DNA of 64,000 bases from the NCBI GenBank assembly GCA_002440665.1, contig DJUX01000036.1, positions 14,310-78,309 of the forward strand. Direction: 5' to 3'. The DNA is from Dechloromonas sp. UBA6271. Lineage in GTDB: Bacteria > Pseudomonadota > Gammaproteobacteria > Burkholderiales > Rhodocyclaceae. Positions 1 to 14,409 of this stretch are shown one piece after another (within the stretch, counting starts at the first letter, position 1; each line of letters starts with the position of its first letter). The position numbers were made by a program, and so were the translations under genes. The notes under the pieces were generated by a model, which worked only from the letters and a program-made list of their open reading frames with translations, ran no database searches and was not told where the DNA came from.

Positions 1-1143
1 CGGTAAGCAGCGCCAGACGTCACAACAGCAGGGGCAGGCGGTCGTTGGCACAGGCCCGCGAGGTCACCGCCAGGCGGGACGCCTGCCCGGCCAGCGCAGC
101 GACTAGACGCGGATGCGCATGGCCGAAGCTGGTCGCCGAATAGGCGGACATCAGATCGAGATAGCGGCGACCTTCGACATCGGTAACCCAGTAGCCATGC
201 CCTTCGTGCAACACGACCGACAATGGCGCATAGTTTTTGGCGCCAAAATCTGCTTCCCAGCGCCGCAAGGTGCCGCTGTCCGGTACCGAGGCCGCATCCA
301 GCAGATCAAGAATCAGCCGGGCCGTACGCCCATCCGGGTCAGCGGCCGGATTGTGTTCGGTGATTTCCAGCCCGACACAGTTGCATTCCCGCAAGGCGCC
401 GCGCATGGCGAGATTAAGCGAGACTGGGAGCAGCTCCTCCGATAACCGAGGTGGATACCCCGGGGGCAACCTCGGGATCGATTGCGTCGAGGTCGATACT
501 GATGCCCCAAGGTCCGTTGCCGACGATGCGCAAGGCCTCGGCATATACCTCGGCCAATCCGCGTTCGGAGATATCGCCCATGGCGAAAACCCCGACACCC
601 ATTACCGCCAGGTTGCTCGACCTCTGCCGGCTCATAGCTGTACACGCCGATAACGACCGTCCGTGTCGGATTGAGGACCGGTCCCGGTATATCCACCATG
701 GCTGGATCGCCCAAGCCGAGCAGCGCCGCCAGGGGCATGCCATGTGCGTTGCCTGACGGACTGGTTGCACGTATATGCGCGTCGAGATGCGCATCGATAC
801 AGATCAAGCCCGGCGCCTCACCCAGGGCACAACCGATGCCCCGCCAGTTGCCGGTCGCCATCGAATGGTCGCCACCGATGATCAACGGACGGTCGCCGGC
901 AAGAATGGCCGCAGCCGTGGCATCGGCGAGATCGCGCAGAAGGATGCCCAATGCTGCGGTCGACGGCTCTGGCACAGCCATTTCCCGCCATTCCGCGGCA
1001 AGGCCGTTATGGCGGAGAACCGAGGGCGGACCAGCCTGTCGTAGGACTTCTAGAGCACGCTCGCAACCGGAAAAAGGAGCGCCGAAACGACTGGCCACCC
1101 CAATGCAACGCACCGTCGGGCTCAGGGAGATAAGCCAGCGCAT
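1..1143 (-). pseudogene. Decayed arginase / ornithine aminotransferase fusion (5' part, runs off the window)
   Basis: The first part encodes an arginase-family protein starting at the ATG at 1143 (AGGGGG upstream). The metal-binding GGDHS and DAHLDAH motifs are in one frame. After the SYEPAEVEQ stretch (about 617-622) the reading continues in a second frame (DLDAIDPE, about 450-480), then in a third from about 400-445. Without a stop or a clear start codon, the arginase C-terminus (EITEHNPAADPDGRTA) runs into the N-terminus of an ornithine--oxo-acid aminotransferase (KNYAPLSVVL, DVEGRRYLDLMSAYSA). That frame ends at a TGA at 20-22, where the family would read on. So there are at least two frameshifts and one premature stop, which fits a pseudogene of an arginine-to-glutamate-semialdehyde catabolic enzyme. 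Sequencing errors are the alternative, but three lesions in 1.1 kb make decay more likely. Confidence 0.75.
954..984 (+). repeat. Uptake-sequence-like repeat, copy 1
   Basis: CTGCGGTCGAC core at 954-964. The first A/T run is absent; the second (ATTT) begins 15 bases after the core. It lies inside the arginase pseudogene. Confidence 0.5.
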
Positions 1144-1249
1144 GATGCGCCCCCTTTCCACCAACCGGAATTCCCACGCTTCGCCCGTTTGACTGCCTCC
1201 GTGTCACCGGGTTCGTGCGACTTCACCTATAGCGAGCTCCGCATAAAGT

Positions 1250-1291
1250 GAAAAAGCCCCGCCGGTATTGCTACTTGGTGGGGCCTTTTTG
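1250..1291 (-). terminator. Rho-independent terminator of gltBD
   Basis: AAAAAGCCCC and GGGGCCTTTTT arms face each other across a short loop, 14 bases beyond the gltD stop. A/T runs on both sides would let it work in both directions. Confidence 0.75.
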
Positions 1292-1304
1292 GGTGCCTTG
1301 CGGC

Positions 1305-2770
1305 TTACCGCGGCAGCGTCGTACTACCCATCAGGAAGTTATCGACTTCGCGGGCAGCCTGACGACCTTCGCGGATCGCCCAGACGACGAGCGACTGACC
1401 ACGACGGACGTCACCGGCAGCAAAGACCTTGGCGATATTCGTCGCATAGCAGCCTTCACCGTCGGTCGTCGCCTTGGCGTTGCCACGGTTGTCCTTCTCG
1501 ACACCAAAGGCTTCGAGCAGACTGCCGACCGGATTGGTAAAGCCCATGGCCAGGAAGACGAGATCAGCCGGTAATTCGAATTCCGAACCGGCGACTTCGA
1601 TCATCTTGCCGTCCTTCCATTCGACACGGACCGCCTTGAGCGCCTTGACGTTGCCCTTGCCGTCATCGACCAGCGCCTTGGTGGCCACCGCGAAATCGCG
1701 GGAGCAACCTTCGTCGTGTGACGACGAGGTGCGCAGCTTGTACGGCCAGTACGGCCAGGTCAGCGCCTTGTTTTCCTCTTCCGGCGGCATCGGCATCAGT
1801 TCGAACTGGGTCACCGACGCAGCACCATGACGGTTGGAGGTACCGACGCAATCGGAACCGGTATCGCCACCGCCGATCACGATGACGTGCTTGCCCTTGG
1901 CGTTGATCGGATTTTTCTTGCCCGCCTGAACTTCCTTGTTCTGCGGGATCAGGAACTCCAGCGCCGCATAGGTGCCCTTCAATTCACGGCCGGGAACCGG
2001 CAGGTCGCGCGGCACTTCGGAACCGGCGGCGAGTATCACCGCGTCGAACTCCTGACGCAACTGGTCTGCCGAGACGAACTCGGTCGCGTCGCTGCTGATA
2101 CCGGACGGCAACTCCTTGCTGCCGACGACAACCTTGGTCTTGAAGGTGACGCCTTCGGCTTCCATCTGGGCCACGCGCCGGTCGACCACGGCTTTTTCCA
2201 TCTTGAAATCCGGGATGCCGTAGGCGAGCAAGCCACCGAGACGGTCGCTCTTCTCGAACACCGTCACCGCATGGCCAACACGCGCGAGCTGCTGGGCCGC
2301 CGCCAGACCGGCCGGACCGGAACCGACGATGGCAACCTTCTTGCCGGTCTTGCTCTTCGGCGGTTGTGGCACGACCCAACCCGATTCCCAGCCCTTGTCG
2401 ATGATGAAGTGTTCGATCGACTTGATGCCCACCGGCGCAGCGTTGATGCCCAGCGTGCAGGCCGCTTCGCAAGGCGCCGGACAGATGCGGCCGGTGAAAT
2501 CCGGGAAGTTGTTGGTCGAGTGCAGCACTTCCAGGGCCTGTTTCCAGTTGCCGCGGTAAACCAGGTCATTCCAGTCGGGAATGATGTTGTTCACCGGGCA
2601 GCCGTTGTTGCAGAACGGAATGCCGCAATCCATGCAGCGTGCACCCTGAATCTTGGCATCCTCGTCGTTCAGCGTATGCACGAACTCCTTGTAATGCTTC
2701 AGGCGTTGTTCAACCGGGTCGTAGGCCTCGTTGAGGCGTTCGAACTCCATGAATCCGGTCGGCTTGCCCA

Positions 2771-2771
<1 letters not shown>
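1305..2771 (-). CDS. gltD: Glutamate synthase (NADPH) small subunit
   Basis: Beta subunit of glutamate synthase, 488 residues. It passes electrons from NADPH through FAD and Fe-S centres to the large subunit for converting 2-oxoglutarate plus glutamine to two glutamates. Visible: N-terminal Fe-S cysteines C46, C49, C54 and C58, a second set at C97, C101 and C105, the FAD-binding GSGPAG near residue 150, the NADPH-binding GGGDTGSDC past residue 300, and a C-terminal AAGD FAD motif. The ATG at 2771 is chosen because MGKPTGFMEFER matches the family N-terminus and its codon overlaps the gltB stop. The longer open frame upstream is only gltB read out of frame. It is cotranscribed with gltB. Confidence 0.95.
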
Positions 2772-7405
<4,634 letters not shown>

Positions 7406-7456
7406 CACACTCGTTCCTTCAAAAAACTCGGCCAATGAAAACAAGGACCAAAGGTA

Positions 7457-7488
7457 GAAAAAACCGGCTTCCCGATACGCTAGCCGGC
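7457..7488 (-). terminator. Terminator downstream of aroB
   Basis: On the minus strand CCGGCT and AGCCGG form a 6-bp stem followed by a run of T. The rest of 7406-7594 shows no gene; it must hold the gltB promoter. Confidence 0.6.
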
Positions 7489-7594
7489 TTGTACGAAAAT
7501 TCGGGGCGACCGCAGAATATACCGCCAAACCCCTGTCAATTCAAGATGCTGCGACGCACCAATGCGGTTCTTCCGCGGCCCCGACACTCCCCTT

Positions 7595-8689
7595 TCAGGT
7601 GCATCTGGCCTCAATTGCCGCCACGATCATCGCTTCGCTTGCCACATCTGAAACCACCGCGTTTCCGATCGCTTTGAGCAATACCAGACGCAGCTTGCCG
7701 TCCTGTACCTTCTTGTCGTGGCGCATCAACTCCATATAACGTGTCGCGCCAAGAGGTGCGCCAAAAATCGGCAGTCCGCAACGCACAAACAATCTTTCGA
7801 TTCGCAACACCGCTGCGGCGTCAAGCCAACCCAGGCGCTGCGACAACTCGGCAGCAATTAACGTGCCGGCCGCAATCGCCTCACCATGCAGCCATTCGCC
7901 ATAGCCAAGACCGGTTTCGATGGCATGCCCAAAGGTATGGCCGAGATTGAGCAATGCGCGCTCCCCGGTTTCGCGCTCGTCGGCAGCGACCACTTCAGCC
8001 TTATTGGCGCACGAACGATGAACTGCGTAGGCCAGCGCATCCTCGTCTTTTGCCAGCAGTTTTTCGATGTTCGCTTCCAGCCAGACGAAAAATTCCGGAT
8101 CGCGAATCAGGCCATATTTGATGACTTCAGCCAGGCCGGCACGCAACTCGCGATCGGGCAAGGTATCAAGGGTGGCAATGTCGGCCAGCACAAGCTGCGG
8201 CTGATAAAACGCGCCGATCATGTTCTTGCCCAGCGGATGATTGATGGCCGTCTTGCCGCCGACCGACGAGTCGACAAGCGAGAGCAGCGTCGTCGGCACC
8301 TGGATGAACGGCATGCCGCGCTGGTAGCAGGCGGCGGCAAAACCACCCATGTCGCCAATGACGCCACCGCCGAGGGCAATCAGCGTTGTGCTGCGCTCAC
8401 AATGGGCGCCGAGCAGCGCATCGAAGATCAGATTGAGAGTTTCCCAATTCTTGTACATCTCGCCATCAGGGAGGATTACCGGCAAGACTGAAATTCCGGC
8501 TTTTTCGAGGGTCGACCGCAACAGGTCAAGATAAAGAGGGGCGACCGTCGTGTTGCTGACGATCACGGCCTTCTTCTGCTTCAGATGCGGCATCAGCAGA
8601 TCGGCAGAGGTCAGCACCCCACAACCAATATGGATAGGATAGGAACGCTCGGCCAGGGCGACCGTCAGTGTCTGAATCACGTTTTGCAT
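7595..8689 (-). CDS. aroB: 3-dehydroquinate synthase
   Basis: Second enzyme of the shikimate pathway; it cyclises DAHP to 3-dehydroquinate using NAD and a divalent metal. The protein is 364 residues, normal for the family. The NAD-binding GGGVIGDMGGF lies at about residues 107-117. The metal-ligand region LGHTFGHAIE and a following GEAIAAG are present. The start codon lies inside the 3' end of aroK (13-base overlap), so the two are cotranscribed and probably translationally coupled. The order pilQ-aroK-aroB is standard in beta- and gammaproteobacteria. Confidence 0.96.
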   Translation of the reverse strand: MQNVIQTLTVALAERSYPIHIGCGVLTSADLLMPHLKQKKAVIVSNTTVAPLYLDLLRSTLEKAGISVLPVILPDGEMYKNWETLNLIFDALLGAHCERSTTLIALGGGVIGDMGGFAAACYQRGMPFIQVPTTLLSLVDSSVGGKTAINHPLGKNMIGAFYQPQLVLADIATLDTLPDRELRAGLAEVIKYGLIRDPEFFVWLEANIEKLLAKDEDALAYAVHRSCANKAEVVAADERETGERALLNLGHTFGHAIETGLGYGEWLHGEAIAAGTLIAAELSQRLGWLDAAAVLRIERLFVRCGLPIFGAPLGATRYMELMRHDKKVQDGKLRLVLLKAIGNAVVSDVASEAMIVAAIEARCT

Positions 8690-9204
8690 AGTCGGTTGAA
8701 TTCCCGCAACAGGTGTTGAACGATACCGGAAGCAACCAGATGTGAGCCATCAATAACGAGATGTGCAGTTTCCCGATATAGAGGATCGCGCTGCCCATGC
8801 AATTCCTCAAGCTTTGCCAATGGATCAGGCACACGCAACAACGGGCGATTTCGATCATGGCGCGTACGCTCGAACAGCAGCGCCGGCGGCACATTCAGAT
8901 ACACCACCCAGCCCGTATCATGTAGCCGACTGCGGTTTTCAGGTTTCAGCACAACCCCGCCCCCGGTTGCAAGAACGATATCAGTTTCGGAGGTCAGCTC
9001 CGCTATCGTCTGTGACTCGCGGCGCCGGAACCCTTCCTCACCTTCGATCTCGAAGATGGTCGGAATGGGCACCCCCGTTCGCTCGACGATTTCGTGGTCG
9101 GAATCGTAAAACGGGCGTCCAAGGCGCTTCGCCAGTTGCCGGCCAACGGTCGTTTTCCCCGCTCCCATCAGGCCGACGAGATAGATATTGCTGCGATTGT
9201 TCAC
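8677..9204 (-). CDS. aroK: Shikimate kinase
   Basis: Phosphorylates shikimate at the 3-OH with ATP. The protein is 175 residues. It has a Walker A loop GLMGAGKT at residues 11-18, the substrate-binding SDHEIVERTG (Asp36), an RRxE motif (FRRRES), and GGGVVL in the substrate site. It lies between pilQ and aroB and overlaps aroB by 13 bases. Confidence 0.95.
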   Translation of the reverse strand: MNNRSNIYLVGLMGAGKTTVGRQLAKRLGRPFYDSDHEIVERTGVPIPTIFEIEGEEGFRRRESQTIAELTSETDIVLATGGGVVLKPENRSRLHDTGWVVYLNVPPALLFERTRHDRNRPLLRVPDPLAKLEELHGQRDPLYRETAHLVIDGSHLVASGIVQHLLREFNRLCKT

Positions 9205-9242
9205 GTCGAGATTTTATCCGACTCTTGGGTTTCCCCAAAAGA

Positions 9243-9266
9243 CAAGGGCCGGCGATGCCGGCCCTT
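9243..9266 (-). terminator. Hairpin after pilQ
   Basis: Perfect 10-bp stem AAGGGCCGGC / GCCGGCCCTT with a 3-base loop, in the 83-base gap between pilQ and aroK. The T run after it is short, so it may attenuate rather than end transcription. Confidence 0.65.
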
Positions 9267-9287
9267 CTTACACAAGCTTCAGATAGA

Positions 9288-11408
9288 TCAGTTGACTTGC
9301 AGCTTGTCGGAAATGACACGCGGCGTGATGAAGAACAGCAGTTCGCGCCTCTGCCCGGTATCGTTCTGATACTTGAACAGGTAGCCGAAGAACGGAATAT
9401 CGCCAAGCAGGGGAACTTTTTCAGTCACGTTTTCCTTCTTGGTGATGTACACGCCGCCGATAACCACGGTACCGCCATTCTCCACGACCACGTTGGTCTC
9501 GACCGTAGCCGTCTTGATTGGCGGGTTGCCGAGAACCGCCCGCGTCCAGTCCGGTTCTTCCTTCTTTACCACCAGCAACATTCGAACGGACCCTTCCGGT
9601 GTAATCTGCGGCGTCGCTTCCAACGAGAGCGCAGCGGTCTTGAACGAGACGTTCTGGGTTGCCACACCACCACCTGCGACAGTCGTCACGTAGGGAACCT
9701 CCGTACCGTCCTGGATTTTCGCCTTGACGTTATTCGCGGTAATAACTCGTGGACTCGAGACGATCTTGCCAATGCCATCCGTTTCCAGAGCCGCAAGCTC
9801 AAGGTTCAGGATTCGTGTAAGCGAGGCGTTGAACAGCGAAAATGCCAGCGAACCACCGACATTGGTAAAGGATGGTAGATTGACGCCAACTGTATTGGTC
9901 GTAACCTGGCCAGAAGGAGAATACGAGCCACCACCGGAATAGATGCCGCTGCCTCCGACTTGAGTGCCGCCGGCACGCGCACTCAGGAAATTCATTCTAA
10001 CACCGAGGTCGCGGTTGAAAGTGTCGCTTGCCTCGACCACTCGCGCCTCAATCAATACCTGACGCACGCCAATGTCGATTGCCGTGATAAATCTCCGAAT
10101 CTCCTCAAGCTTGCTCGGGATGTCATTGACGAACAGAAGATTGGATTGCGGATCGGCAACGGCGTTACCTCGCTTGCTCAGGATTCGCTGGGACGTTCCA
10201 GGAATTGCCTGCCCACCGACAGGCGCCAAGCCAGCAAGCAGGCGCGCCACATCCCCAGCCTTTTGATAATTCAACACGAACTGCTCCAACTGGATCGGCT
10301 CAAGTTCACTGAGCTGCTGCCGCGACTCGAAGTCCAGTTTCTCGCGCGTTGCAATTTCGTCGCGCGGGGCAATCATCATGATGTTGCCCTTCTTGCGCAT
10401 GTCCAGACCTTTTTGCTGGAAGATGATATCGATGACTTGGTCGGCCGGCACATCCTTCAGAACCAATGTGGTTGTTCCGGTCACCGTTTCGCTAATCACG
10501 GCGTTCAGACCCAGTTCCTCGGCCATCAGACGGAGCAACGCACGCACGTCGCCATTCTGGTAATTGATACTGACCCGCGGTCCCTGATAACCCGTTTTGG
10601 TACCCTGCACCAGCTTGTTCGGGTCCTCGACGATACGCTTTACCTCAACCACGAACTGGTTTTCGCTCTGGTAAGCGTTGTGTTCCCACAGCCCCTGCGG
10701 AGAAATGGTCATCCGCACATTCTCACCGAATGCCTTGGTTTCCACCGAACTAACCGGCGTCCCGAAGTCCGTTACGTCCAGCTTGCGGCGGAGATTATCG
10801 GGAACCGTCGTTTTGACGAAATCGACCACCAGATTCTTTCCTTGCTGGCGAATGTCGATACCGGTACCGGCATCGCTCAAGTCGACAACAATGCGCGCCT
10901 CACCGTCCTTGCCACGCCGGAAGGTCACATCCTGCAAGGCATGGCGTTTGCCAACCGCAGACTCTTCGGTGAAACGTGTCACCCGTTGCGCCAAGGACTC
11001 GGAAACGGCGGGAACCGGAGCGAGAATCACATAGAGAGCTTTACCATCCAGACGCGTGGTGTAATTCATACCCCGCGTCAAGTTGAGAACGAGACGGGTA
11101 CGACCGCCGACCTCAACCACATTCACACTCTGCAGGTCACCTTCCTTGAGAACAAGGCTGTTCTTCCCCAAGCCATTTGCGGTCGACGGAAAATCGAAAG
11201 CAATTTTCGCCGGCTTGGCGACGCTGAACCCCGTAGGAGGGGCCGCGAGAGGCTCCTTGAAGTCGATCCTGATGGCAATATCCGTCCCCTGCGGTGCGGC
11301 ATTGATCGCCTCGATCGAATTTGCGGCAGCCGTCTGCGCCGAGAGCGGCCCGGCCAAAGCAAGGCAGGTCGCCGCCACAGCGGCCATCGCGTAGTTGATG
11401 AATTTCAT
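9288..11408 (-). CDS. pilQ: Type IV pilus secretin PilQ
   Basis: Outer-membrane secretin that forms the gated pore for the type IV pilus and, in competent bacteria, for incoming DNA. The protein is 706 residues with a signal peptide (cleavage near residue 24, LSAQTAA). Peptidoglycan-binding AMIN-type beta domains occupy the first 250 residues (IRIDFKEPL, VVEVGGRTRLVLNL, ARIVVDLSDAG). An N0/STN-like domain follows (INYQNGDVRALLRLMAEELG), then Secretin_N (FVNDIPSKLEEIRRFI) and the secretin core ending in VPLLGDIPFFGYLFK. It is the last gene of pilMNOPQ; its ATG overlaps the pilP stop. Confidence 0.96.
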   Translation of the reverse strand: MKFINYAMAAVAATCLALAGPLSAQTAAANSIEAINAAPQGTDIAIRIDFKEPLAAPPTGFSVAKPAKIAFDFPSTANGLGKNSLVLKEGDLQSVNVVEVGGRTRLVLNLTRGMNYTTRLDGKALYVILAPVPAVSESLAQRVTRFTEESAVGKRHALQDVTFRRGKDGEARIVVDLSDAGTGIDIRQQGKNLVVDFVKTTVPDNLRRKLDVTDFGTPVSSVETKAFGENVRMTISPQGLWEHNAYQSENQFVVEVKRIVEDPNKLVQGTKTGYQGPRVSINYQNGDVRALLRLMAEELGLNAVISETVTGTTTLVLKDVPADQVIDIIFQQKGLDMRKKGNIMMIAPRDEIATREKLDFESRQQLSELEPIQLEQFVLNYQKAGDVARLLAGLAPVGGQAIPGTSQRILSKRGNAVADPQSNLLFVNDIPSKLEEIRRFITAIDIGVRQVLIEARVVEASDTFNRDLGVRMNFLSARAGGTQVGGSGIYSGGGSYSPSGQVTTNTVGVNLPSFTNVGGSLAFSLFNASLTRILNLELAALETDGIGKIVSSPRVITANNVKAKIQDGTEVPYVTTVAGGGVATQNVSFKTAALSLEATPQITPEGSVRMLLVVKKEEPDWTRAVLGNPPIKTATVETNVVVENGGTVVIGGVYITKKENVTEKVPLLGDIPFFGYLFKYQNDTGQRRELLFFITPRVISDKLQVN
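11177..11207 (+). repeat. Uptake-sequence-like repeat, copy 2
   Basis: TTGCGGTCGAC core at 11177-11187; A/T runs at 11190-11194 and 11202-11207. It lies inside pilQ, on the strand opposite to the gene. Confidence 0.65.
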
Positions 11409-11950
11409 TTCTTGCTTCCCTCCTTGCCCTGCAGATACAAAGAACTCGTACGTTCGCTCCAGTCACCCGCAGAGTCCTGAATCAATTCGCGCAACACTAC
11501 TTCTTTGTCCGTGATTTGCGTCACCATACCGAAATCAAGCCCGACGTACTCGCCTACCTTGACCTGTTTCACTTTGTCTTCAACCTGGATCGCTGCAATC
11601 GGGCGCCGATTGACATTCAGGTAGCCGATCATCTTCAACGACTCGACTGGATATTTCTCAAGCAAGCTATTGCGCAAATCCCTCGCCTCGAAATCCGGCT
11701 GGAAGGCCCCCCCATTCCCTGCGCCTTGCTTATTCTTTGATTCCGGCACTATCTTGCCTGGCTTGAAGGGGTCCATCAGCAACTCGACATCGTAGGGTAC
11801 CGGCTGATAGGGCTTTACCTCCGGCAACTTGGGCACATTGCCACGCATACCCTTGGTGCTGTCCGCCATCCACTGCCTGAGGTCTTCGTGGTCGCCACCC
11901 GAACAGCCCCCCAACACGCCACAAAGTGCGACGAGCATTAATCGCTTCAC
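11405..11950 (-). CDS. pilP: Type IV pilus lipoprotein PilP
   Basis: Inner-membrane-anchored lipoprotein that links the PilNO platform to PilQ in the periplasm. The protein is 181 residues with a lipobox at VLGGC (Cys16). An unstructured linker rich in proline and lysine follows, then the conserved FEARDLRNSLLEKYPVESLK and the beta-sandwich core (IQVEDKVKQVKVGEYVG). Four-base overlaps with pilO upstream and pilQ downstream. Confidence 0.94.
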   Translation of the reverse strand: MKRLMLVALCGVLGGCSGGDHEDLRQWMADSTKGMRGNVPKLPEVKPYQPVPYDVELLMDPFKPGKIVPESKNKQGAGNGGAFQPDFEARDLRNSLLEKYPVESLKMIGYLNVNRRPIAAIQVEDKVKQVKVGEYVGLDFGMVTQITDKEVVLRELIQDSAGDWSERTSSLYLQGKEGSKK

Positions 11951-12609
11951 TTGTTCGCTCCTTGTAGTGCCTTCTTCTGCTTAGCAACCTCTTCCTCATC
12001 CAGATACCGGAAAGTCTTGGTTGTCGCGTCAAGGGCCAGAACACCATCCTTGCCGGGAACTATCGAGATGTTGTTCAGGGTCACGATGCGCGGCAACTTC
12101 GCAATGTCCGCGGCAAAGGCTCCGAAATCATGGTACCCCCCGACAATCTGCACGGCGATCGGCAACTCTGCATAGAAGTCCTTGACCTGTTCCGCCCCTG
12201 GGCGGAACAGATCGAATTGGAGGCCACGCCCCAACCCCGCCTGATTGACCTCTATCAGCAAAGCCTCGATTTCGGATTTGTTTGGTAATTGTTTGAGCAG
12301 AGCGCCGAAGGAGCGATCAATTTCAGCCAGTTGCTCAATATACAAATCCAGATTGACGGCTTGCTTCTTCTTGTCCAGATATTGCTGCTTAAGGGTTTCC
12401 TCTTCTTTTTGCTTGCCTTCAAGCTCGGCAAGCTGGTCGCTCCAGAGGAACCACCAACCTGCGACCAGCAATAGCACAAAGAGACCAAACAGCATGGTCA
12501 GCTTGGGAATCAGCGGCCACGCGCCAGGGTCGTTCGGATTCAGGTAACGGAAATCATCGGCGATCGCCTGAAAATCGATCTTGGGAATTGAAGCGGTATT
12601 GGCCTTCAT
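11947..12609 (-). CDS. pilO: Type IV pilus alignment protein PilO
   Basis: Bitopic inner-membrane protein that dimerises with PilN. The protein is 220 residues: a cytoplasmic segment, one transmembrane helix at about 33-52 (LTMLFGLFVLLLVAGWWFLW), a long coiled coil (about 55-125) and a ferredoxin-like periplasmic domain (QIVGGYHDFGAFAADIAKLP). It overlaps pilN and pilP by four bases. Confidence 0.94.
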   Translation of the reverse strand: MKANTASIPKIDFQAIADDFRYLNPNDPGAWPLIPKLTMLFGLFVLLLVAGWWFLWSDQLAELEGKQKEEETLKQQYLDKKKQAVNLDLYIEQLAEIDRSFGALLKQLPNKSEIEALLIEVNQAGLGRGLQFDLFRPGAEQVKDFYAELPIAVQIVGGYHDFGAFAADIAKLPRIVTLNNISIVPGKDGVLALDATTKTFRYLDEEEVAKQKKALQGANK

Positions 12610-13175
12610 TTCTTGCCCTTCCCATCATCCGGCTTAGCGCGCGTCAGCATGAAATTCATAGCGAACTCGTTGCTGCGGCGTCCGTTCAGAACGACCGCCT
12701 TGACCTCGATCAACTGGGGATTTTCTAGCCACGGAGAGGCTTCAAGATTACGCATCAAGGCCGAGACACGCGCGTTGGATTGCGCATAGCCAGTGATGTT
12801 AACTTTCGCGCCATCCTGCTTGAGAGATTTGAGGTAGACGCCTTCCGGCACCTGTTTGACTAGCTCCGTCAGCAGATACACTGTTTCGCCGCGATCTCGC
12901 TGCAGGTCTTCGATGATCTGCTTGCGGGAGAGCAATGCCTGGGTCTGCTCCTTGAGCCGCTTGATCTGATCGATCTGTTTGTCCAGAACGGCAATCTCGC
13001 GCTTCAGGAAATCATTGGCATCATTCTGGCTGCTGATATAGCCGTTGATGATGGTGTAGCCGAGAAAAACCACCAGCGCCGCCAGGGCAGCAACTGCGCC
13101 CAGCATCAGATAGAACTGCTGCCGTCTTGCCTTGCGGGCCTCTTCGCGGTGAGGCAGGAGGTTAATGCGAATCAT
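12606..13175 (-). CDS. pilN: Type IV pilus assembly protein PilN
   Basis: Inner-membrane partner of PilO whose cytoplasmic tail docks on PilM. The protein is 189 residues. The N-terminus MIRINLLPHREEA carries the INLLP motif that binds the PilM cleft. One transmembrane helix at about 24-46, a coiled coil, and a periplasmic ferredoxin-like domain (GVYLKSLKQDGAKVNITGYA) follow. It overlaps pilM and pilO by four bases. Confidence 0.95.
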   Translation of the reverse strand: MIRINLLPHREEARKARRQQFYLMLGAVAALAALVVFLGYTIINGYISSQNDANDFLKREIAVLDKQIDQIKRLKEQTQALLSRKQIIEDLQRDRGETVYLLTELVKQVPEGVYLKSLKQDGAKVNITGYAQSNARVSALMRNLEASPWLENPQLIEVKAVVLNGRRSNEFAMNFMLTRAKPDDGKGKK

Positions 13176-14257
13176 GATGGATCAAACCTCCGCAAGGCCA
13201 AGCCGCAAGCCACCATCAGCGAAGAGGCATCGGCAAGCAGGTTTTTCGCCCGAACGCGGTCCGAGAGCACCATATTGGCAAACGGGTTGGCGATCAGCGT
13301 ACTGACTTGGGTGCGCGTTGCCACGACCTCGTCGACACCGGGAATTACCGCACACCCCCCCGCCAGAACAATGTGGTCCACCTGGTTGTACTGAGTCGAT
13401 GTAAAGAAGAACTGCAGGGCGCGCGAGATTTCAAGAGCCAGATTCTCCATGAAGGGGGCAAGCAACTCGCCCTCGTAACCTTCAGGAAGGCTGCCGGCGC
13501 GCTTGGCGACTTCGGCCTCTTCGTAGGTCATCCCGTAATGCCGGGCGATGTCCTGGGTCAGTTGCCCGCCGCCGAAAGCCTGTTCACGTCCATAGACCTG
13601 CTGGCTATTGCGCAGAACCGTCAGGCTCATCACGTTGGAACCGGCGTCGATCAGTGCCACCGTCTGATTTTTGCCGCCATCGGGCAATTGTCGTTCGATC
13701 AACTCGAATGCCGCCAGAGATGCCAGCGACTCCACATCGACGACCACCGCACTGAGCCCTGCCGCATCGGCCACCGCGACGCGATCCTCCACCCGATCCT
13801 TCTTCGACGCCGCAATGAGCACCTCGAGCTCATCGGGAACGGACGGTGCCGGGCCAATCACCTGAAAATCCAGATTGACCTCGTCGATCGCGAACGGGAT
13901 ATATTGGTTAGCTTCCGATTCAACCTGGATCTCAAGCTGATCGTCGCGCAGACCGGCAGGCACGATGATTTTCTTCGTGATCACCGCAGAGCCAGGCAAC
14001 GCCATCGCGACATTCCGCGTTGACGTCCCCAAGCGCTTCCAGGCCCGCTTGACGGCATCGACGACGCCATCCAGATTGGCAATATTGCCATCCGACACCG
14101 CGTCTTTCGGCAACACCTCGATGGTGTAACGCTCGACACGGTAACCCTCTTTCCCGTTGGCGGTCAGCTCGACCAGCTTGACAGCCGAGGAGCTGATGTC
14201 CAGCCCCAACAACGGACGCGCCTTGGGATTAAACAATCCTGAGATATCGAAGCCCAC
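13172..14257 (-). CDS. pilM: Type IV pilus actin-like ATPase PilM
   Basis: Cytoplasmic actin/FtsA-fold protein of the pilus platform. The protein is 361 residues. Nucleotide-binding signatures: LLGLDISSSAVKLVEL near residue 18, VALIDAGSNVMSL (phosphate 2) and VLAGGCAVIPGVDE (adenosine). It is first in pilMNOPQ and divergent from the penicillin-binding protein gene across 152 bases. Confidence 0.95.
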   Translation of the reverse strand: MGFDISGLFNPKARPLLGLDISSSAVKLVELTANGKEGYRVERYTIEVLPKDAVSDGNIANLDGVVDAVKRAWKRLGTSTRNVAMALPGSAVITKKIIVPAGLRDDQLEIQVESEANQYIPFAIDEVNLDFQVIGPAPSVPDELEVLIAASKKDRVEDRVAVADAAGLSAVVVDVESLASLAAFELIERQLPDGGKNQTVALIDAGSNVMSLTVLRNSQQVYGREQAFGGGQLTQDIARHYGMTYEEAEVAKRAGSLPEGYEGELLAPFMENLALEISRALQFFFTSTQYNQVDHIVLAGGCAVIPGVDEVVATRTQVSTLIANPFANMVLSDRVRAKNLLADASSLMVACGLALRRFDPS

Positions 14258-14409
14258 CAGACCCCCAAAAAGTCCTTACAAAATACGATGTTAGGCATAA
14301 CAACCAATAATTTGGTTTAGATGCTAGCAACAACCACTCGGCATGTAAAGCGTTTTCACGGGGCGTTTACGCAACAGCGTATAATCCGCGCAACGCTAAT
14401 CTGACCCCC
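14258..14409. promoter_or_regulatory. Divergent pilM / ponA promoter region
   Basis: A TATAAT at 14380-14385 points toward ponA, with an A/T-rich stretch between. I see no convincing -35 box at 17 bp. Promoters for both genes must lie here. Confidence 0.5.
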
